DNA from: Croceitalea marina | Lineage (GTDB): Bacteria > Bacteroidota > Bacteroidia > Flavobacteriales > Flavobacteriaceae | Assembly: GCF_042684265.1 (NCBI RefSeq) | Contig: NZ_JBHULB010000014.1 | Span: forward strand, 1-64,000 | DNA: 64,000 nucleotides | Direction: 5' to 3' | Shown: positions 17,497 through 25,175 of the stretch, piece by piece | How the letters are laid out: each line of letters begins with the position of its first letter | Position numbering within the stretch: the first letter of the stretch is position 1 | Notes under the pieces: model-generated | The model's input: the letters and a program-made list of their open reading frames with translations, nothing else | The model's database searches: none | Told to the model about the DNA's origin: nothing | Position numbers and translations under genes: made by a program

Positions 17497-18277
17497 GAAG
17501 TACGGTTTCTTTAAATTTTTTCAAAAGCCCTTTCATTTTCGTATCGACAAAGTCATACGTGGGCGTTTCTTTTCCAAGATATAAAATCATGAACGCAAAA
17601 TCTCCCTCAATGTTGTTAAAAACGAGATGCTTGTTTAAGCGATATGCCTCTCGCAGCAATCGCTTAATGCGATTTCTTTGTACTGCTTTTTTAAAGCTTT
17701 TTTTTGGGGCGATAACGCCTGTTTTTATATGGCTGTTATCTTCAAAGTCAGTTTTAAGGTAGATGAGCTTTAGGGGGAAGTTGTTTATACTTTTTCCTTC
17801 GACAAAAAGTTGTTCAATCAGCTTTTTGCTTTTAAGTTTTTCTTTTTTTGAAAAGGAAGAGTCAATAAGATTGTCCCCTTGAGGGGACTTTAGAGATGTC
17901 TTTTGAATGTTTTCTTTTGAATGCTGATTAATAATTTCTTCTAATGACAATAATACATTAAACATATTTTTTTTGACATCAAAATCAGAAAACCGGATGA
18001 ACACGACACCTCTTTTTTCTAATTCGCCCTGTCTTTTCGAATCATACTCATATTGGTATTGGTGCGAACTACCATCAATTTCAATAGCTAGCCTAAGTTC
18101 ATGACAGTAAAAGTCAACAATATATTCTAATAGAGGAACTTGTCTATGGAATTGAACCTTAAAATTACGGTTCTTTATTTTTTCCCAAAGCAAAACCTCC
18201 GAAAGGGTGCTATTTTTTCGCAATACCCTCGCGTATTCTTTTAGTTTAGGATTAAAAGGTATTATGTCATTTCTCAT
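17480..18277 (-). CDS. rnpA: DUF559 nuclease fused in frame to ribonuclease P protein RnpA
   Basis: 265 residues made of two unrelated parts. Residues 1-~115 are a DUF559 (Vsr-like, PD-(D/E)xK) endonuclease domain: START with N-S-T-L-S-E-V-L-L-W, then 'Y-I-V-D-F-Y-C' and 'A-I-E-I-D-G-S-S-H'. Residues 138-265 are a full-length RnpA (K-K-E-K-L-K-S-K-K-L entry, basic 'K-K-A-V-Q-R-N-R-I-K-R-L-L-R-E-A-Y-R-L' RNA-binding motif), the protein subunit of RNase P. The join falls at the edge of a small mobile element that supplies the nuclease. RnpA family proteins start with Met where this one has Ile138 (ATT), and there is no ATG, GTG or TTG in frame between the two parts. So RnpA is either made as a fusion or starts at ATT. 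Overlaps the S41 gene by 17 bp. Confidence 0.88.
   Translation of the reverse strand: MRNDIIPFNPKLKEYARVLRKNSTLSEVLLWEKIKNRNFKVQFHRQVPLLEYIVDFYCHELRLAIEIDGSSHQYQYEYDSKRQGELEKRGVVFIRFSDFDVKKNMFNVLLSLEEIINQHSKENIQKTSLKSPQGDNLIDSSFSKKEKLKSKKLIEQLFVEGKSINNFPLKLIYLKTDFEDNSHIKTGVIAPKKSFKKAVQRNRIKRLLREAYRLNKHLVFNNIEGDFAFMILYLGKETPTYDFVDTKMKGLLKKFKETVLHEKSL
17869..17900 (+). repeat. Inverted terminus of the DUF559 element, rnpA side
   Basis: Begins GATTGTCCCCTTGAGGGGAC and continues TTTAGAGATGTC. It is translated on the - strand as the linker K-S-P-Q-G-D-N between the nuclease and RnpA. The core GTCCCC-TTGA-GGGGAC is a perfect hairpin. Confidence 0.8.
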
Positions 18278-18280
18278 TTT

Positions 18281-18312
18281 AACACCCCTAAGGCCCCCTC
18301 AAGGGGACAAAC
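18281..18312 (-). repeat. Inverted terminus of the DUF559 element, upstream side
   Basis: Read on the - strand it begins GTTTGTCCCCTTGAGGGGGC and ends TTAGGGGTGTT, matching the other terminus at 26 of 32 positions. The nuclease ATG follows 3 bp later. Confidence 0.8.
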
Positions 18313-18332
18313 AATAACTTTGGAAAATAGTC

Positions 18333-18340
18333 TAAAATTA
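18333..18340 (-). promoter_or_regulatory. Candidate -7 element of the original rnpA promoter
   Basis: TAATTTTA on the - strand, one base off TAnnTTTG, lying between the upstream terminator and the DUF559 element. It would read through the element into rnpA. Confidence 0.3.
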
Positions 18341-18343
18341 GAA

Positions 18344-18375
18344 AATCCGTTTGAGAACAAGCACCCAAACGGATT
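18344..18375 (-). terminator. Terminator after the M1 peptidase gene
   Basis: Stem AATCCGTTTG / CAAACGGATT with a 12-nt loop, followed on the - strand by TTTC. It separates the M1 gene from the DUF559-rnpA unit. Confidence 0.65.
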
Positions 18376-18397
18376 CCATATTAAAATTATATCTTGA

Positions 18398-20254
18398 TTA
18401 GTTAGCCTGAAAGATATTATTATTTTGATCTACATCGGCCATCAGTTTTGATGGGTCTACGACTACGCCTACAATATTTTCAATGGGCTTATCAATAATC
18501 ATTTCGTATGTATTACTGGCCCATGCCCAATCGTCAAGAACGGTTCTTTTTAAAGAGGGATACGGATTTTCTTTTTCACCACGCATCATACGCAAAGGAA
18601 CATAATAGGTTTCTTGATTTCCGTTAGAATCTACCACTAAAATATCCAAGGGCATTGGCATTAGTCCGATACGCTCAAGAACGATTTTGGTTTTTCCTTC
18701 GTCAGCCACCACCTCTTTTATTCCATAATCGATGGTATTTGTGGTTTGCGTCCAATCTGTTAAATACCAATCAAGCTCTATTCCGGATACTTTTTCAGCA
18801 GTTCTTTTAATATCATTAGGAACAGGATGCTTGAACTTAAAATCCTCATAATATTTACGAACTGTTTCCATTAATTTATCTTGACCAATAACGTAACCAA
18901 GTTGAGATAAAAAGATAGCCCCTTTACTATATGCCGCTATTCCGTAAGGCGTATTTTCGTTGTACCTGTCTGCATGGGTGCTTTGTGGTTGTTCTTTGCC
19001 AGAATTTACTAAATAATAATATCCTTTATAAGATCCTTCAAAAGGATTTTCTTTGTTTTTTCCCAATATTTCATTGCTACAAAGGGCAGAGATAAAAGAG
19101 GTAAAACCTTCATCCATCCATTCATGCTTGGCTTCGTTGGTAGCCAAAACATGCTGGAACCAAGAGTGGGCCAATTCATGAATCATGGTACCAACGACAC
19201 TGCCGGGTTTGTCTCCACCGGTAATAAGTGTTGACATGGCATATTCCATGCCGCCATCACCACCTTGTATTACAGAGTATTGCTTATATGGATATTCTCC
19301 AATGTTTTTATTAAAGAAGTTCATGGCCTTGGCCGTAAGCGGTTGTACTTTTTCCCACGTTTCCTTGAACTTTTCATTGTTTTTATATAAAAAATGCAGT
19401 GTTGGACCGTTTTCCATTTGCAAGGTGTCATGCACATATTCTGGGTCAGCAGCCCACATAAAATCATGCACCATAGGTGCTTTAAAGTGCCAAGTCAGGT
19501 TTTTCCCTTTTGTTTTTACTTTAGTTCCCGGGGTTTCGTAGCCGTGACCGATTTCATTTGGGTTTTGCAAATAGCCCGTACCACCAACAGTATAACTTTT
19601 ATCAATTGTAAGTTTCACATCGAAATCACCCCATACCCCATGAAATTCTCGGGCAATGTAAGCATCTGCATGCCAACCTTCGAAATCATATTCTGCCAAT
19701 TTTGGATACCATTGACTCATAGAAAGCGCAACACCATCTCTGTTGTTGCGACCAGACCTACGTATTTGAACGGGCACTTGGCCTTTGAACTCCATGTCAA
19801 AAGTAGTTTTACCTCCGGAAGGAATAGGTTTTGCCAAATCAACAACTAGCACAGTACCTTCTTCGCTAAAATCTACAACTTCGCCATCTTGCAGCAAAGA
19901 GGTAGCATGCAAATACCCTATTTCCGAAGGAGATAAAGCAGCAATTCTACTCTTTTTGTCCGCGGTGACCATTCTGCCATCAGGGTCGGCAATATTTTGC
20001 AAGCGCATGTCCATCTCGCTACCAGGCTGAAAAGCGTTAAAGTACAGGTGAAAGTATACACGGCTTAATTCATCAGGCGAGTTATTTGTGTAAACTAATT
20101 TTTGAGTTCCAGTATATTGATAATTTTCAACGTCCATCTCAACATCCATGGTATAATCAACATGTTGCTGCCAATACCCGGTATTGTTTTGGGCAATAAG
20201 CGATGTTAATCCACATAAAAGGATAAAGACAATTTTCTTAGCTAGTTTGACCAT
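18398..20254 (-). CDS. M1 family zinc metallopeptidase, secreted
   Basis: 618 residues with a signal peptide (KKIVFILLCGLTSLIAQN). The M1 catalytic domain is intact: GGMEYAMST (~336) is the exopeptidase-type substrate loop, HELAHSW (~361-367) supplies two zinc ligands and the base, and E in W-M-D-E-G-F is the third ligand 18-19 residues on. It removes N-terminal residues from peptides in the periplasm or outside the cell. One bp separates its start from the stop of the subtilase gene upstream, so the two proteases are co-transcribed, which suggests joint use in peptide digestion. No T9SS sorting domain is seen. Confidence 0.92.
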   Translation of the reverse strand: MVKLAKKIVFILLCGLTSLIAQNNTGYWQQHVDYTMDVEMDVENYQYTGTQKLVYTNNSPDELSRVYFHLYFNAFQPGSEMDMRLQNIADPDGRMVTADKKSRIAALSPSEIGYLHATSLLQDGEVVDFSEEGTVLVVDLAKPIPSGGKTTFDMEFKGQVPVQIRRSGRNNRDGVALSMSQWYPKLAEYDFEGWHADAYIAREFHGVWGDFDVKLTIDKSYTVGGTGYLQNPNEIGHGYETPGTKVKTKGKNLTWHFKAPMVHDFMWAADPEYVHDTLQMENGPTLHFLYKNNEKFKETWEKVQPLTAKAMNFFNKNIGEYPYKQYSVIQGGDGGMEYAMSTLITGGDKPGSVVGTMIHELAHSWFQHVLATNEAKHEWMDEGFTSFISALCSNEILGKNKENPFEGSYKGYYYLVNSGKEQPQSTHADRYNENTPYGIAAYSKGAIFLSQLGYVIGQDKLMETVRKYYEDFKFKHPVPNDIKRTAEKVSGIELDWYLTDWTQTTNTIDYGIKEVVADEGKTKIVLERIGLMPMPLDILVVDSNGNQETYYVPLRMMRGEKENPYPSLKRTVLDDWAWASNTYEMIIDKPIENIVGVVVDPSKLMADVDQNNNIFQAN

Positions 20255-20255
20255 A

Positions 20256-21905
20256 TTATTCTGCGTTAGAATCTAAAGTTAGTTTTCCTTTTGAAATGTT
20301 TTCAGCTAAAAGCAGTGCATTGTATGCATTGACCATTTTTCCGGATTTTGAAATTTCCGAGAACGATTTACTTTTTGACGGGTCTCCGGCAACAATTACG
20401 GAAGCCTTTGACCGCAGACCAGATTGCATTAATACATTTTTTACCTGAGAAGCCGATAAGTTTGGATAATATGAGCGGATAAGGGCAGCGATGCCAGCAA
20501 CCGCAGGTGCGGCCATTGAGGTTCCGCCTTGAAAGTCATATTTATTATTTGGCATAGTAGAATAGATATCATCACCAGGAGCGAATACATCTACATTGGC
20601 ATTACCATAATTGGAAAACGAGGCCACCATTTTAGAACCATAGGCCGGCGCAAGCGCCCCAACGGTAATAACGTTATCGCTTATTTCTACACCGGCATAC
20701 TTGTGATCATTCGGAAAATTAGGATTGTTCGAATCATCTAAATTTGCACCATCGTTACCTGCAGCATGTACAATTAATACATCTTTTGAAGCAGCATATT
20801 TAATAGCATCATATACCCACTCTGCGTTAGGCGAAAATGACTTTCCAAAACTACAGTTGATAATTTTTGCACCATTGTCAACCGCATAACGAATACCTAA
20901 GGCAATATCTTTATCATACTCATCCCCGTTTGGTACTGCACGAATACTCATTAATTTTACATTCTTGGCGACACCGTTAACGCCTTTTCCATTATTGCGC
21001 TCTGCTGCGATAATACCCGCTACATGGGTTCCGTGACTTTCATCTTCAACACGGTTGTCTGGATTACCGTTACCATAATTTCTATCGTTAAAATCATAAG
21101 GATCATCACCAACAATTTCCCTCCCATTAAATTCTTTGTTGAGGTTGTAATTGGCTTGTTCTGTAAAGTAAGTTACACCCTCTGTCAATTCTTTTAGTAC
21201 TTCATCGATGCTATCTGCATACTGATACATTTGAGAAAGTATGCCCACATTTTGTTGCATTTGTTCAGTTGAAGGCTTCATGGCCAAGAGCTCTTTTTTT
21301 GTGTAAGAATCCTTTCCCAATGCAGATTTAACCTCTTTATCTGCATTTTTAACGGCTTGAAGAATCTGCTCATATTGTTGTTTGTTTTGAAGCGCCTTCG
21401 GATATTCTTTATCCAACTTTATTTGCGCTTTTGCCCTTTCTGAGGCATCTCCTACTCCTAAGCGCAGCATTCTTACATATTCCAATTGCTCATTATAAGC
21501 CTCACCGAGAAAATTATACCCGTGTATATCGTCTACATATCCATTATTGTCATCGTCCTTTCCATTGCCTGGCTTCTCCCCCTTATTTGTCCAAAGCACA
21601 TCATCCAAATCCTCGTGGTCAAGGTCGATTCCAGAATCTAAAACAGCAACAATTACAGTTTGCCCCCTCTTATTGCCTATCAATTCATTGTAAGCTTTAT
21701 CAACACTCATACCAGGAATGGTATCTGTAATCAAGTCTGTGTGGCCCCAATTTTTTTTCTGAGCGTCAGATAGATCTGCAATCTTTAAGGGAACCGTATC
21801 GATATTTTCGACAGGGGTCGAAACCAAAGAAGTTGCTCCGCAACCTGCAAGAAAAAGACTTCCTGAAACAAGTGCAAAAAGTGATTTTGAATATGTAGTC
21901 ATCAT
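20256..21905 (-). CDS. S8 (subtilisin-like) serine peptidase lipoprotein
   Basis: 549 residues. The N-terminus (LFALVSGSLFLAGC) has a lipobox, so it is a lipoprotein of the periplasm or outer membrane. Triad: Asp in V-A-V-L-D-S-G-I-D (~90), His in S-H-G-T-H-V-A-G (~293), Ser in G-G-T-S-M-A-A-P (~463). The stretch between Asp and His, about 200 residues, is much longer than in typical subtilisins and is helical and charged, as in a known Bacteroidota subgroup. It lies directly upstream of the M1 gene with 1 bp between them. Two ATG codons in tandem start the frame. Confidence 0.92.
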   Translation of the reverse strand: MMTTYSKSLFALVSGSLFLAGCGATSLVSTPVENIDTVPLKIADLSDAQKKNWGHTDLITDTIPGMSVDKAYNELIGNKRGQTVIVAVLDSGIDLDHEDLDDVLWTNKGEKPGNGKDDDNNGYVDDIHGYNFLGEAYNEQLEYVRMLRLGVGDASERAKAQIKLDKEYPKALQNKQQYEQILQAVKNADKEVKSALGKDSYTKKELLAMKPSTEQMQQNVGILSQMYQYADSIDEVLKELTEGVTYFTEQANYNLNKEFNGREIVGDDPYDFNDRNYGNGNPDNRVEDESHGTHVAGIIAAERNNGKGVNGVAKNVKLMSIRAVPNGDEYDKDIALGIRYAVDNGAKIINCSFGKSFSPNAEWVYDAIKYAASKDVLIVHAAGNDGANLDDSNNPNFPNDHKYAGVEISDNVITVGALAPAYGSKMVASFSNYGNANVDVFAPGDDIYSTMPNNKYDFQGGTSMAAPAVAGIAALIRSYYPNLSASQVKNVLMQSGLRSKASVIVAGDPSKSKSFSEISKSGKMVNAYNALLLAENISKGKLTLDSNAE

Positions 21906-21928
21906 AAAATGTATTTTGAATTGTAATA

Positions 21929-22789
21929 TTAACCTAACAGGTCTTTAAATAAAAATAACTCGTTTAGCCGTGCTCCTTTTTCGGTGTTTTTTAGTGTACA
22001 GAGCTCATTGTGAGCATCATGTTCAAAAAATAGAACAAATTTATTTTTTACTGCTTGCTCAAGAAACAGGCCTTTTTCATCCATACTTAATAGCGGGCGG
22101 GTGTCATAACCAGTTACGTACGGAAGTGGAATATGACCAACAGTAGGCATTAAATCTGCCATAAATACAACAGTTTTTCCTTTGTAATTGATATGAGGTA
22201 TCATTTGTTTTTCTGTATGCCCGTCAATAAAGAGAATATCAAAACCTAATTCCGATTTTTCTAAAAAAGCATTTGCGCCCCTCTTTACAAACTGAAGCTG
22301 CCCACTTTCTTGCATGGGGAGAAGATTCTCTTTTAAAAATGAAGCCTTTTCCCTAGCATTTGGTTCGATCGCCCATTTCCAATGATTTTCATTTGTCCAA
22401 AACACCGCATTTTTAAAGGCAGGTTCGTATCCAGTTCTGTCTTTATTCCATTGAATGCTTCCGCCACAGTGGTCAAAATGCAAATGGGTCATAAAAACAT
22501 CAGTAATATCGTCTCTATGAAAACCTATTTTTTCAAGCGAACTGTCTATGGAATGATCACCCCATTGATAATAATAGCCAAAAAACTTTTCCGATTGCTT
22601 ATCTCCCATTCCGGTATCAATAAGAATCAATCTATCACCATCTTCGATAAGAAGACTACGGGCGGCAATATCGATCATATTATTGCTATCGGCAGGATTG
22701 GTTCTCGACCAAATAGATTTTGGCACCACACCGAACATGGCACCGCCATCAAGCTTAAAATTTCCGGTTTCAACGGGATATATAGTCAT
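21929..22789 (-). CDS. MBL-fold metallo-hydrolase
   Basis: 286 residues from the ATG at 22787-22789 (the frame also has a TTG one codon earlier). The metallo-beta-lactamase fold is shown by 'L-I-D-T-G-M-G' (~56-62), the zinc motif T-H-L-H-F-D-H-C-G-G (~102-111), 'F-I-D-G-H-T' (~195) and 'V-V-F-M-A-D-L' (~215). No signal peptide, so cytoplasmic. Close to the general hydrolase / lactonase-like group; substrate unknown. It ends 23 bp before the S8 peptidase start on the same strand and may be the first gene of that operon. Confidence 0.87.
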   Translation of the reverse strand: MTIYPVETGNFKLDGGAMFGVVPKSIWSRTNPADSNNMIDIAARSLLIEDGDRLILIDTGMGDKQSEKFFGYYYQWGDHSIDSSLEKIGFHRDDITDVFMTHLHFDHCGGSIQWNKDRTGYEPAFKNAVFWTNENHWKWAIEPNAREKASFLKENLLPMQESGQLQFVKRGANAFLEKSELGFDILFIDGHTEKQMIPHINYKGKTVVFMADLMPTVGHIPLPYVTGYDTRPLLSMDEKGLFLEQAVKNKFVLFFEHDAHNELCTLKNTEKGARLNELFLFKDLLG

Positions 22790-22922
22790 CAAAAAACAAA
22801 ATGACGGACAAAATAAGAAAACGAGGTGTAATTGCCTTTAAAACACCCAATTATTGGATGTATTTTAACAGAAATGATTTTTAATTCAAAAAAGCTATTT
22901 TTAGGCCCTAGACCAAACCTAT

Positions 22923-25127
22923 TTGAAAAAATTAGAACGCAGCTTATCCCTAACTTCTGTAATTGCCATTAGTATAGGAGGCATGTTGGGCAGTGGTATT
23001 TTTGTTTTGCCGGGCTTAGCGGCGGCAAAAACAGGGTCTTCAGTTTGGGTAGCTTATCTAATAGCCGCAATCTGTATTCTTCCTGCCGCTTTATCAAAAT
23101 CAGAATTGGCCACGGCGATGCCTTCTTCGGGCGGCACCTATGTTTATATAGAAAGAGCTTTCGGCCCTTTATTTGGCACTATTGCCGGCTTTGGTCTTTG
23201 GCTGTCATTACTTTTTAAGAGTGCATTCGCTTTGGTAGGCTTCGGCGCATATCTTTCCATACTAATTAATATTGACCCGGGACTTACAAAATACATTGCT
23301 GTTCTTTTTTTAGTGCTCATTTTGTTCTTGAACATTCTAGGGGTAAAAAAAGTGGGTAAGGTTCAGGTTTTTATTGTTAGCATTAGTCTTACTGCTTTGG
23401 GGCTTATTCTTTTATTCGGACTTCCTCGAACTTCTTCTGAATTATTAGACCCCTTTTTATTAAAAGGAAAAATGGGCTTGTTTTCAACAGTAGCTTTTGT
23501 ATATATCTCTTACGCAGGCGTCACAAAGGTTGCCGCCATAGCAGGTGAGATAAAGAATCCCGGCACAAATCTGCCCAGGGCGATGATTCTTTCATTGTTC
23601 ATTATGACCATTATTTATGTATCAGTAGCTTTTGCTTTGGTGGGAAACCTGCCTTTAAACGAACTTAAATCTGATATAAAGCCCATCTACACAATATCAA
23701 AACTTTTAGGGGGCAATGTTATAGGGTATACTGCAGCGCTAATAGGAGTCATTACCCTAATTTCAATGGCAAACTCAGGCGTTTTGGCAGCATCAAGATT
23801 TCCATTTGCAATGGCTATAGATAAACTATTGCCAGACTTTATGGCCAAGATTCACAGTAAGTATTTAACTCCTGTTGTGACCATTATCATGACCTGTTTT
23901 TTAATGGCAATGGTCATCTTATTTTTAGATGTAGAAAAGATAGCCAAATTGGCAAGTGCTTTTATGGTTATGATGTTTATTTTGGTAAATGCCTGTGTAA
24001 TCGTTCTTAGGGAAACCTCGGCACAATGGTACAAACCGCCTTACCGTTCGCCTTTTTACCCCTTTGTTCAGCTATTTGGAATTTTTAGCGGGATAGCCCT
24101 ACTTGTTTTTTTAGGTATAGGCCCGATGCTTGCCATTCTAGGAATTTTTATTTTAGGGTTTATCATCTATTTCTTTTTCGGAAAAAACGCAACAAGAACA
24201 GGGATCCTTAGAAAATATGGACATCGCCCAGCCTTGTATCTGCTCTACAAGAAAAAAAGAGACGCTAAAATCACCTATAGAAATAATCAATCGGTAAGTC
24301 TTCAGAATTTAGATGGAAAACTAGCTTCAAATGCCGGTGTTGTCGTTCCGCTTTTAGGAAATGAACGTTCACCGGAAATGCTTGTAGAAATTGCCGCTGC
24401 CATCAACAAGCGCGAAAAAATACAGGTCGTAAATGTAACTGAAGTCCCCAACCAAACTTTTTTGGACGCCATGGTCGAAGAAAACCCAAGGATAGCCTCT
24501 TTAGAACGGCGGGTGACCAGACTGGCAACATCACAAAACATCGATGTAGATTTTGAAGCTGCGGTTACCCATGAAATTTCAGACACCATACACGAGCTTA
24601 GCAATCAAACACATTGCGACTGGCTTGTTATGGGCTGGAACGGACGAGCGCATAGCGGTATTTTGGTGAGCAATCCCATCGGGTGGCTTTTGACACATAT
24701 TAATTCTGATTTTGCACTTTTTAAGGATGACGGTGTTCGTTATATAGGTAAAGTGTTGCTTGCATTGAGACCAGGCAGGAGAGACAAAAATTTTATTGCA
24801 GTGGCCGATAGAATATGTTCTTTTTACAATGCGTCTTTAACTTTGTTACATGTTGTTTCAGAAAAAACGGACAAAGAAGCCATTGAAAATATGGAAGAAA
24901 ACTCCAAAAAACTGCTTCAAAAAGTAGAGCGGCAGAGTATGGTTGTTATTCAAAAAGACGATGATCCTATTAACGCCATTTCAAAAGCATCAGCGAGTTT
25001 TGACCTACTTATTCTCGGTACCCCTCAAAAAGATAATTGGGTAGATATTTTGTTCGGAACTGGCAAGGATAAATATACCGAAAAATCGGCATGTTCTGTC
25101 TTAAGACTTACCATGAGGGATAATTAG
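22923..25127 (+). CDS. APC family amino-acid permease with C-terminal universal-stress domains
   Basis: 734 residues. Residues 1-~420 form about 12 membrane helices with the APC opening 'S-I-G-G-M-L-G-S-G-I-F-V-L-P-G' (~16-30); the rest (~440-734) is cytoplasmic with two UspA-like segments, the second ending in 'D-L-L-I-L-G-T-P-Q' and 'F-G-T-G...T-E-K-S-A-C-S-V-L' near the C-terminus, the ATP-binding pattern of Usp. It moves amino acids or amines across the inner membrane; the Usp part may regulate it. The start is the TTG at 22923, the only start codon available before an in-frame stop at 22902. A sodium/proton-type antiporter with its own regulatory domain follows by 48 bp. Confidence 0.88.
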   Translation: MKKLERSLSLTSVIAISIGGMLGSGIFVLPGLAAAKTGSSVWVAYLIAAICILPAALSKSELATAMPSSGGTYVYIERAFGPLFGTIAGFGLWLSLLFKSAFALVGFGAYLSILINIDPGLTKYIAVLFLVLILFLNILGVKKVGKVQVFIVSISLTALGLILLFGLPRTSSELLDPFLLKGKMGLFSTVAFVYISYAGVTKVAAIAGEIKNPGTNLPRAMILSLFIMTIIYVSVAFALVGNLPLNELKSDIKPIYTISKLLGGNVIGYTAALIGVITLISMANSGVLAASRFPFAMAIDKLLPDFMAKIHSKYLTPVVTIIMTCFLMAMVILFLDVEKIAKLASAFMVMMFILVNACVIVLRETSAQWYKPPYRSPFYPFVQLFGIFSGIALLVFLGIGPMLAILGIFILGFIIYFFFGKNATRTGILRKYGHRPALYLLYKKKRDAKITYRNNQSVSLQNLDGKLASNAGVVVPLLGNERSPEMLVEIAAAINKREKIQVVNVTEVPNQTFLDAMVEENPRIASLERRVTRLATSQNIDVDFEAAVTHEISDTIHELSNQTHCDWLVMGWNGRAHSGILVSNPIGWLLTHINSDFALFKDDGVRYIGKVLLALRPGRRDKNFIAVADRICSFYNASLTLLHVVSEKTDKEAIENMEENSKKLLQKVERQSMVVIQKDDDPINAISKASASFDLLILGTPQKDNWVDILFGTGKDKYTEKSACSVLRLTMRDN

Positions 25128-25175
25128 CCCTCAAAGCAAATGTATAATCCTTATTTTTACTAAAATTCAAAACCA

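Larger units (their letters stand above)
17869..18312 (-). mobile_element. 444-bp DUF559 element with inverted termini, inserted at the rnpA start
   Basis: Two ~32-bp inverted termini (26 of 32 positions match) bound a DUF559 nuclease coding region. Directly outside them is AATAA on each side (17864-17868 and 18313-18317), a candidate 5-bp target duplication. Each terminus contains the hairpin CCCC-TTGA-GGGG. The element sits exactly at the first codon of rnpA, in the same orientation, and its reading frame runs through the left terminus into rnpA. No transposase other than the DUF559 protein is encoded. A single related terminus lies at 37411-37443. That DUF559 moves the element is inference. 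Confidence 0.65.
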
